NCBI GenBank assembly: GCA_001803565.1 | Contig: MHDQ01000321.1 | Coordinates: 1 to 10,476 of the forward strand | From: Nitrospinae bacterium RIFCSPLOWO2_12_FULL_45_22 | Lineage (GTDB): Bacteria; 2-12-FULL-45-22 | Length of the DNA: 10,476 bases | Direction of reading: 5' to 3' | Shown: piece after piece, positions 1-5,469 of the stretch | Layout of the letters: each line of letters starts with the position of its first letter | How positions within the stretch are numbered: position 1 is the first letter of the stretch | Notes under the pieces: model-generated | The model's input: the letters and a program-made list of their open reading frames with translations, nothing else | The model's database searches: none | Told to the model about the DNA's origin: nothing | Made by a program: the position numbers and the translations under genes

Positions 1-1
1 T

Positions 2-721
2 GGAGGAAAAACAACGCAGTGGCGGTGGCAAGTGGATGATTTAGCCAGAGATTTCCGGGTAATCGTTTTTGATAATCGGGGTGCGGGGAAGACGGATAAG
101 CCTGATATAGAATATACCATGAAGATGTTTGCCGATGATACCGCTGGGCTGCTTCAGGCCCTAAATATTAACCAAGCAAGCGTTTTTGGCATCTCTATGG
201 GGGGGATGATAGCCTTAGAGCTTGTCTGTCAACACCCGGAGTTAGTAAAAAAGCTTATCCTGGGATGTACTACGCCCGGTGGAAGGAACTCGGTTGTTCT
301 GGGTAAGGATGCCCAGGAGGCCATGACATCTAACCGCAAACTCGGCCTGGAACAATTTTATCATAAGATGATACCCTGGGTCTTCAGCGTTGATTTTTTG
401 GCCCATAATCCTCATATGGGTGAGCAATGGTTGGCGTTGCAGTTAGAGAATCCAACTCCTGACTATAGCTATCAGCGGCAGTGGGAAGCCACTATGCACC
501 ACAATACTTTTCGGAGATTACCCCAGATCAGTGTTCCCACTCTAGTCATTACAGGCAGTGAGGATAAGCTCATACCCCCGCAGAACTCAGAGCTTATGGC
601 CCGGGAGATACCCGGGGCGAAATTAGTCATGATGGAAGGGGCTGGGCACTGCTTCTTTGTCGAGAGGGCGGAGGAAACGAACAAAATTATCCGCGATTTT
701 ATAAAGAACAAAACAGATTAA
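2..721 (+). CDS. alpha/beta hydrolase, 5'-truncated by the window edge
   Basis: The reading frame is open from the first complete codon at position 2, so the true start lies upstream. The GTG at 32 is internal: codons before it encode GGKTTQWRWQ, which fits the segment after the HGxGG oxyanion loop of this fold. Numbering from that GTG, the visible parts are the strand and turn VIVFDNRGAGKTD (10-22), the nucleophile elbow GISMGG with Ser55, the acid Asp178 in GSEDKLIPP, and His206 in GAGHCFFVE. The Ser-Asp-His triad is therefore complete, with a cap region at about 85-160. Such proteins hydrolyse esters, lactones or C-C bonds. The DNRGAG form is common in enol-lactonase and carboxylesterase-like members, but the substrate cannot be assigned. 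It is probably cytoplasmic, though the N-terminus is not visible. A 218-base gap with a palindromic repeat separates it from the next gene, so it may belong to another transcript. Confidence 0.9.
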   Translation, partial: GGKTTQWRWQVDDLARDFRVIVFDNRGAGKTDKPDIEYTMKMFADDTAGLLQALNINQASVFGISMGGMIALELVCQHPELVKKLILGCTTPGGRNSVVLGKDAQEAMTSNRKLGLEQFYHKMIPWVFSVDFLAHNPHMGEQWLALQLENPTPDYSYQRQWEATMHHNTFRRLPQISVPTLVITGSEDKLIPPQNSELMAREIPGAKLVMMEGAGHCFFVERAEETNKIIRDFIKNKTD

Positions 722-803
722 ATCAGATTTACCCGGAATCCAAAGCAAATGCTCATGCCCCAAGGGACGCCACCAAGCATGAAAATGGGTTTATAGCAAA
801 GAA

Positions 804-854
804 GTAGCGGTGCCATTCATGGCATATTTATGGTCGCATAAATGCGACCGCTAC
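804..854. repeat. composite palindromic repeat (REP/MITE-like)
   Basis: Outer arms GTAGCGGT (804-811) and ACCGCTAC (847-854) are perfect inverted repeats. Between them are two hairpins: TGCCAT-TC-ATGGCA (811-824) and GGTCGCAT-AA-ATGCGACC (832-849). The right-hand hairpin shares its last three bases with the outer arm, so the structures partly compete or form a cruciform-like fold. No T-run follows, so it is not a typical rho-independent terminator. The form, terminal inverted repeats with a palindromic core between genes, resembles dispersed non-coding palindromic repeats. Whether it recurs in this genome cannot be tested here. Confidence 0.7.
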
Positions 855-939
855 AAATTTTATGTTACTTTCTCATCAAATCGTGCCCTACATTTCGTTC
901 TGGATTCAGGTTTACCCAATTTTTGCGGGGGATCGCACA

Positions 940-2304
940 ATGATAGTAGATAAGATAATAAAGAATGGCCAAATAGTCACCTCCCAAAATATCTTTGAAG
1001 CAGGTATAGCTATTCAAGGCAAAAAGATTGCGATGGTGGCAAAGGAGGCTATATTGCCCGAAGCCAAAGAAATTATCGACGCTCAAGGGAATTATATCCT
1101 TCCCGGCTGTATTGAGTGTCATAGCCATTTGGGATTATTTAACCCCTGGGAGAAGGAACTGGAAAGCGAAACTCGCTCTGCGGCAATAGGAGGTATTACG
1201 ACGGTAATGAGCACCCTTTTGGAGAAGGACCCCCTACCGGATAGATTCCCCTATTATCAGGATTTAGTGAAAAAATATGCCTATACCGATATAGTTTTTT
1301 ACGGTATGGTGATGACAGAAAAGCACTTGGAGGAACTGGAAGAGTCCGTGAAGCTAGGGATAACTTCCTTTAAATTTCTGATGGCGTATAAAGGTGAGGA
1401 GGGGAGGGCATTAGGGGTAGAGGGCTCAGATTTAGGGTTCTTATATCGCGGGTTGGAAAAACTGAAAAAATTAAAAGGACTTCCTATGGTACATGCCGAA
1501 AATATAGATATTATCTATGCCCTCAATTCCCGCTATAAGCAAAGAAATGACTTAGCATTATGGTCTGATACCCGACCCCACCTTTGCGAAGAGATAGATA
1601 TTTATACTGCCTGCCGCATGGCTGAAGAAATAAGTTCTCCTTTATATATTGTTCATACCAGCGTGGGTAGAGCTATTGACATAGTGGCAGAATTCAGAAA
1701 CCGGGGGAATAAGGTATACCTGGAGACCTGTCCTCATTATTTAATATTGGATTATACCGGTGAGAGATTGAAAGAGCCATTAATGGCCAAAGTCAATCCT
1801 CCGCTGCGCACAAAGAAAGACCAGGACTTGCTCTGGCAGGGGATACAGAGAGATCTCGTCAACTGCGTGGGGACAGATCATTGCAGCCCTTCTTATGAAG
1901 CTAAAAGAGTTGATGGAAATATATGGAATATGCTTCCGGGCTTTCCCGGCATGGCAACCATGCTTCCTTTAATGTTAAGCGAGGGAGTGAATAAGAATAG
2001 GATAACGCTCGAGAAAGTCGCAGAGCTATGTAGTTATAATACGGCAAGAATCCACGGATTATATCCACGAAAGGGGGCCATAATTCCCGGTGCCGATGCA
2101 GACCTGGTTATTGTGGATCTAGACAAAAAGATGACGGTTACCCCTGAAATACTTCAATCTGGAGCTAATTTTTCCCTTTATGATGGGTGGGAGTTGAAAG
2201 GCTGGCCGGTGCTCACTATGGTAAGGGGTAATGTAGTCATGAAAGAAGGGAAGATCGTGAGTGATTCTCCTCAGGGGTGCCATATCCCTACCAGAAGAGT
2301 CTAA
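940..2304 (+). CDS. hydantoinase/dihydropyrimidinase-family cyclic amidohydrolase
   Basis: A binuclear metal-dependent amidohydrolase of 454 residues that hydrolyses cyclic amides such as hydantoins or dihydropyrimidines. All expected metal ligands are present: His61 and His63 (CHSHLG), Lys145 in TSFKFLMAYKG (the lysine carbamylated in this family), His185 (MVHAEN), His239 (IVHTS) and Asp313 (GTDHCSPS). ETCPHYL (262-268) and VNPPLR (285-290) are also typical. The length matches the usual 450-480. I chose ATG 940 because the family N-terminus (IVDKIIKNGQIVT) begins there and a G-rich site (926-931) lies upstream. The frame is open from ATG 862, but that adds 26 unrelated residues with no ribosome site and begins just after the repeat. 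Allantoinase or dihydroorotase is less likely, since GTDHC and the lysine context fit hydantoinase better. No signal peptide is seen, so it is cytoplasmic. The substrate is unknown. Confidence 0.9.
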   Translation: MIVDKIIKNGQIVTSQNIFEAGIAIQGKKIAMVAKEAILPEAKEIIDAQGNYILPGCIECHSHLGLFNPWEKELESETRSAAIGGITTVMSTLLEKDPLPDRFPYYQDLVKKYAYTDIVFYGMVMTEKHLEELEESVKLGITSFKFLMAYKGEEGRALGVEGSDLGFLYRGLEKLKKLKGLPMVHAENIDIIYALNSRYKQRNDLALWSDTRPHLCEEIDIYTACRMAEEISSPLYIVHTSVGRAIDIVAEFRNRGNKVYLETCPHYLILDYTGERLKEPLMAKVNPPLRTKKDQDLLWQGIQRDLVNCVGTDHCSPSYEAKRVDGNIWNMLPGFPGMATMLPLMLSEGVNKNRITLEKVAELCSYNTARIHGLYPRKGAIIPGADADLVIVDLDKKMTVTPEILQSGANFSLYDGWELKGWPVLTMVRGNVVMKEGKIVSDSPQGCHIPTRRV

Positions 2305-2321
2305 TTTTGTAACTATTTAGC

Positions 2322-2361
2322 CAAATTAATCAAATTAAAGAGATAGAAATGCAGAAATGCA
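2322..2361. repeat. two short tandem duplications
   Basis: CAAATTAAT (2322-2330) is followed directly by CAAATTAAA (2331-2339), and GAAATGCA is repeated exactly at 2346-2353 and 2354-2361. They lie in the spacer after the amidohydrolase gene. They look like slippage products; no function is claimed. Confidence 0.6.
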
Positions 2362-2364
2362 GTG

Positions 2365-2380
2365 GCAGAGCTTGCTCTGC
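2365..2380. repeat. perfect 7-bp palindrome between genes
   Basis: GCAGAGC (2365-2371) and GCTCTGC (2374-2380) form a 7-bp GC-rich stem with a TT loop, ending 21 bases before the Shine-Dalgarno site of the next gene. No T-run follows directly; TTTTTT begins only at 2396, so termination here is doubtful. It may be part of a dispersed palindromic repeat or an mRNA processing site. Confidence 0.55.
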
Positions 2381-2401
2381 GAGGAATAAATCACCTTTTT
2401 T

Positions 2402-2407
2402 AGGAGG
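2402..2407 (+). promoter_or_regulatory. consensus ribosome binding site (AGGAGG)
   Basis: An exact AGGAGG lies 8 bases before ATG 2416 and fixes the start of the small four-cysteine protein. Confidence 0.85.
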
Positions 2408-2415
2408 AAAGAGCG

Positions 2416-2829
2416 ATGGTAATGGATGAGATTTGGAAAAAGAATCAACAGGCCCTAGGTTTAACCGATGAACAGATCGAGGTTATGAAACAGGATCCCA
2501 AGCGCCGGAAGTTTATTGAGGCCAGTCCCCAGTTGGTAAGGAAAAAGGTTATAGCAGAAGTTATCAGTGCAAAAAATTGCGCCGCTGGGCATAAAGTGGG
2601 CGATCGCTATGTGATCCGTGCCGCCGGATATTTGGTTCCCGAAGAATCACCAAAAAACCTGTGCTTATCAGCATTGGTTCCGCTGCAGCCCTTCGTCTCA
2701 GTAGCCGGTGAGCGCATAGCGGAAGGGATAGATCCCAACGGCATGATTACGGATCATGCCGGGTGTTTGGATGTCGGTTTTGAATGTGGCGGTTTTGGTC
2801 GGGTAGTCATGAAAATCCGGGTTGAATAA
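2416..2829 (+). CDS. small four-cysteine protein, resembles TIGR04076 family
   Basis: A 137-residue protein preceded by an exact AGGAGG. The N-terminal 40 residues are charged and probably helical. The rest is a compact domain beginning VIAEVISAKNCAAGHKVGD (45-63), continuing through PEESPKNLC (75-83) and ending with EGIDPNG (103-109) and CLDVGFECGGFG (117-128). Cysteines are at 55, 83, 117 and 124. The CaaGhkvGD motif with spaced later cysteines resembles the uncharacterised TIGR04076 family, recalled from memory and not searched. The cysteines could bind a metal or form a redox site, but no function is established. It has no signal peptide or membrane segment. It sits between the amidohydrolase and the CocE-like hydrolase and is probably co-transcribed with the latter, so it may be an accessory or ring-processing enzyme of the same route (inference). 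Confidence 0.75.
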   Translation: MVMDEIWKKNQQALGLTDEQIEVMKQDPKRRKFIEASPQLVRKKVIAEVISAKNCAAGHKVGDRYVIRAAGYLVPEESPKNLCLSALVPLQPFVSVAGERIAEGIDPNGMITDHAGCLDVGFECGGFGRVVMKIRVE

Positions 2830-2883
2830 ATGATGCTTGCGGGCAAATTATTTCAAGATAGGCAAGCAGGGGAAGGGTTCAAT

Positions 2884-2891
2884 GGAGGAGG
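2884..2891 (+). promoter_or_regulatory. ribosome binding site deciding the hydrolase start
   Basis: GGAGGAGG lies 7 bases before ATG 2899. It argues against ATG 2830, which directly abuts the stop codon of the preceding gene and has no comparable site in front of it. Confidence 0.8.
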
Positions 2892-2898
2892 AAATGCT

Positions 2899-4668
2899 AT
2901 GAATGGGAAAAAGGGCCAGGGGAGTATGCCCACATATAAAGTCAAGGTTGAGAAGAACCTCTGGGCAACTATGCGCGATGGCGTCAGGTTATCAGCCGAT
3001 ATATACCGCCCGGACAGCGATTGCAAATTTCCAGTATTAGTCTTAAGAACACCCTATAATAAAATGGGTGAATTACCCCTTACCGAGACAGAATTTTTCC
3101 CTCCCAGAGGATATGTGGTCGTTCTACAGGACACCCGGGGGCGTTTTGGCTCTGAAGGGGAGTTCTATCCGCTTATCTACGAAGGACAAGATGGTTATGA
3201 TACCATTGAGTGGGCTGCCGAACTACCCTGGTCTAACGGCATAGTAGGGACGGTGGGCCAGTCTTATCTGGGTTTGGTTCAGTACGCAGTTGCGTCCACC
3301 AGACCCCCTCACCTCAAGGCCCAATGTCCGGTGTCAGGTCCAGTAACATTATATGCCGATTTCATATATCATACCGGTGGTGCCCTTGAGCTGGGATGGA
3401 TTCTCCCCTATTTTATATTTATGGCCTTCAATACGGCGGAACGTAAAGCCCTGGGAGCAGATTTCCTGTCCCGTTTGAAGGATTTTGTGATAATCACACC
3501 TAAGACGATAATCCCTGGCCTGAAAGATTTCTGGTATCATCATCTGCCAGTCATGGACTGGGGAAGACTTCTAGGCGAGGCATCTCCCTTCTTTGAAGAT
3601 TTCCTGAAACATCCGACCCAAGGCCCTTATTGGTGGTTTAGTGAACTTGGGAGGCAATACCAGAACACGAATACACCCATGCTCCATGTCGGCTCCTGGT
3701 ATGACTCTTTCCAGTATGATACCCTTACGCAATTCTGTGGGATCCAGCAGCATGCCATGACTCCTGAAACACGCTCTTCCCAGAAGCTTCTCATGGGTCC
3801 CTGGGCCCACTTATTACCTTACTCAGTGCCTACCACCAGGGGGACCGGGGATATAGACTTCGGTCCTGAATCCCGGATAGAATTGCATGAAATTCAGGTG
3901 AGGTGGTTTGACTATTGGCTAAAAGGGATAAAGAATGGCATCATGGAAGAACCGCCGATTAGAATTTTTGTTATGGGTAATAATGTGTGGCGGGACGAGT
4001 ATGAATGGCCCCTGGCCCGGACGCAGTATACCCCCTATTACTTCCGCAGCAAAGGTAAAGCAAATTCTGATAAGGGCGATGGAATTTTGAGTCCAGAGCC
4101 TCCAGCGGATGAGCCGGCAGATCATTATATATATGATCCTTACCAACCTGTCCCTACCCTGGGTGGCAATACCCTAGGGATAGCGATGGGGGTATTTGAT
4201 CAACGTCCGGTAGAATCAATGCCTAATGTCCTGGTCTATACAAGTCCTCCTCTAGAGAAGGACTTAGAGGTAACCGGTCCGATTAGGGTAGAGCTTTTTG
4301 CATCTTCTTCTGCACCTGATACAGATTTTACCGCAAAGCTGGTCGATGTTAGGCCTGATGGCTATGGGCAAAACATTGCCGACGGGATAATAAGGGCCCG
4401 CTATCGGAACTCATTAACCTACCCCTCTCTTCTTCGTCCCGGTGAGATATACGAATTCACGATAGATCTCTGGGCGACGAGTCATGTATTCAAGACAGGC
4501 CATCGTATCAGAGTGGATATCTCCAGCAGTAATTTCCCGCGCTTTGATAGGAATCCTAACACCGGCAACCGGATCAATACCGATAGAGAGCTGAGATCGG
4601 CTGAGCAAAGGATATTTCATGATTCCAAATACCCGTCCCACATCCTCCTGCCCGTTATTCCAGGTTGA
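2899..4668 (+). CDS. CocE/NonD-family serine hydrolase (X-Pro dipeptidyl-peptidase S15-like)
   Basis: A 589-residue hydrolase with the two-part build of the CocE/S15 group: a catalytic alpha/beta domain (about 12-330, with an inserted helical cap around 150-250) and a C-terminal jelly-roll domain (about 350-589). The family opening MRDGVRLSADIYRP is at 25-38 and DTRGRFGSEGEF at 78-89. The nucleophile is Ser122 in GQSYLG, the acid Asp269 in GSWYDSF and the base His304 in MGPWAH, so the triad is complete. Known members cleave esters (cocaine esterase), amides (glutaryl-7-ACA acylase) or X-Pro peptides, and sequence alone does not choose among them. ATG 2899 has a strong site GGAGGAGG. ATG 2830 would add a 23-residue non-family extension. 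No signal peptide is seen, so it is cytoplasmic. A 141-base gap with a promoter candidate follows, so this gene probably ends its operon. Confidence 0.9.
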   Translation: MNGKKGQGSMPTYKVKVEKNLWATMRDGVRLSADIYRPDSDCKFPVLVLRTPYNKMGELPLTETEFFPPRGYVVVLQDTRGRFGSEGEFYPLIYEGQDGYDTIEWAAELPWSNGIVGTVGQSYLGLVQYAVASTRPPHLKAQCPVSGPVTLYADFIYHTGGALELGWILPYFIFMAFNTAERKALGADFLSRLKDFVIITPKTIIPGLKDFWYHHLPVMDWGRLLGEASPFFEDFLKHPTQGPYWWFSELGRQYQNTNTPMLHVGSWYDSFQYDTLTQFCGIQQHAMTPETRSSQKLLMGPWAHLLPYSVPTTRGTGDIDFGPESRIELHEIQVRWFDYWLKGIKNGIMEEPPIRIFVMGNNVWRDEYEWPLARTQYTPYYFRSKGKANSDKGDGILSPEPPADEPADHYIYDPYQPVPTLGGNTLGIAMGVFDQRPVESMPNVLVYTSPPLEKDLEVTGPIRVELFASSSAPDTDFTAKLVDVRPDGYGQNIADGIIRARYRNSLTYPSLLRPGEIYEFTIDLWATSHVFKTGHRIRVDISSSNFPRFDRNPNTGNRINTDRELRSAEQRIFHDSKYPSHILLPVIPG

Positions 4669-4705
4669 TCGATAGTGAGCATAGATTAATTTGTTATTTT
4701 TTTAG

Positions 4706-4735
4706 TTGACTTAAGAAGATTAACCAGGATATATT
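4706..4735 (+). promoter_or_regulatory. candidate sigma-70 promoter for the Mo-hydroxylase operon
   Basis: TTGACT (4706-4711) and TATATT (4730-4735) are separated by 18 bases, close to the consensus. Transcription would start near 4742, leaving a leader of about 68 bases before GTG 4810. A second TATATT is at 4760-4765. It lies in the only spacer of this size ahead of the four downstream genes. Confidence 0.5.
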
Positions 4736-4795
4736 GGAGAAAAATAGGGTAAATAGGTATATATTCGGTATGGCGAAACCCCGGTTAAATATATC
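4720..4795. repeat. crossing inverted repeats around the promoter and leader
   Basis: TTAACC (4720-4725) is complementary to GGTTAA (4783-4788), and GATATATT (4728-4735) to AATATATC (4788-4795). The pairs cross and do not nest, so they could only form alternative structures, or serve as a repeated operator half-site. The AT-rich arms are short, and chance is possible. Confidence 0.3.
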
Positions 4796-4809
4796 AGAAG
4801 GGAAGGATC

Positions 4810-5469
4810 GTGAAAGAAAAAGAGGGGAATAAGAAGGGGAAACAATTATCATCCGTCTCCCGCAGAGAATTTATTAAGGGACTGGGTGCAGGAGCCTTAG
4901 GTACCGCTGCCTTGTCCGGGGGAATTATCGCCTTGAAAGAAGCGGAGGCACACCCGGCAGAGGAATCTTTAGAAGAGGGAATAAAGATACCCCTTAGGTT
5001 AAAGATTAATGGCATCAGGTATAAGGTCGAGGTAGAACCGCGATATACTCTGGTAGATGTGATCCGCGACCAGCTCCAACTTACCGGAACCAAGAAGGCT
5101 TGTGACCGGGGAGAATGTGGTGCCTGCACAGTTTTACTCGATGGGAAACCGGTATATTCCTGCATGACTCTTGCTATTACCGCGGCAGGAAGAGATATCA
5201 TGACTATTGAGGGGCTAGCCTCTGGTGAAGAACTCCATCCTATCCAGCAGGCCTTTCTGGAAAACGATGCTTTTCAATGCGGTTTCTGCACGTCAGGACA
5301 GATCATGGCCGTCAATGGTTTACTAAAGCAGAATTTGAATCCATCCCGAGAAGAAGCAAGGAATGCCCTCGCGGGAAATATCTGCCGCTGCGGGACCTAC
5401 ACCAGAATTCTGGAAGCAACCCTGGATGCTTCCCAACGCCTCAGGAAAGGTGGTGGTAACCGTGGGTAG
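4810..5469 (+). CDS. Tat-exported 2x[2Fe-2S] subunit of a xanthine dehydrogenase-family Mo hydroxylase
   Basis: The electron-transfer subunit, 219 residues. The N-terminus is a twin-arginine signal: SRREFIK (17-23), a hydrophobic stretch at about 24-42 and a likely cleavage site after AEA (45-47). A plant-type ferredoxin domain follows with Cys98, 103, 106 and 118 (CDRGECGAC...C). The helical second [2Fe-2S] domain has Cys157 and 160 (QCGFCTSGQ) and Cys192 and 194 (NICRCG). All eight cluster ligands are present. The start is GTG 4810 with AGAAGGG seven bases upstream; no in-frame ATG occurs until after the signal. The complex would act outside the cytoplasmic membrane, as in the PaoABC aldehyde oxidoreductase, whose iron-sulfur subunit alone carries the signal. 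Its stop overlaps the next gene by 8 bases. Whether the substrate is an aldehyde, purine or other N-heterocycle is not determined. Confidence 0.93.
   Translation: MKEKEGNKKGKQLSSVSRREFIKGLGAGALGTAALSGGIIALKEAEAHPAEESLEEGIKIPLRLKINGIRYKVEVEPRYTLVDVIRDQLQLTGTKKACDRGECGACTVLLDGKPVYSCMTLAITAAGRDIMTIEGLASGEELHPIQQAFLENDAFQCGFCTSGQIMAVNGLLKQNLNPSREEARNALAGNICRCGTYTRILEATLDASQRLRKGGGNRG

Noticed and set aside
804-854. Rho-independent terminator for the first hydrolase gene
   Set aside because: The hairpins are strong but are followed by CTACAAATTT, not a T-run, and the nested symmetry fits a repeat better.
862-939. Longer N-terminus for the amidohydrolase from ATG 862
   Set aside because: The extra 26 residues are hydrophobic and unlike the family, there is no ribosome site, and the region follows directly on the palindromic repeat. 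The family N-terminus begins at 940.
862-939. Signal peptide for the amidohydrolase from the same upstream codons
   Set aside because: The upstream segment (MLLSHQIVPYISFWIQV) looks hydrophobic but has no basic n-region or cleavage motif, and no initiation signal supports its translation.
2830-2898. ATG 2830 as the start of the CocE-like hydrolase
   Set aside because: It follows the previous stop directly, but the strong GGAGGAGG site serves ATG 2899 and the extension is not family-like.
4736-4809. Moco riboswitch in the leader of the molybdenum enzyme operon
   Set aside because: The leader is only about 70 bases and I could not find the multi-stem structure expected of that RNA. A covariance-model search would settle it.
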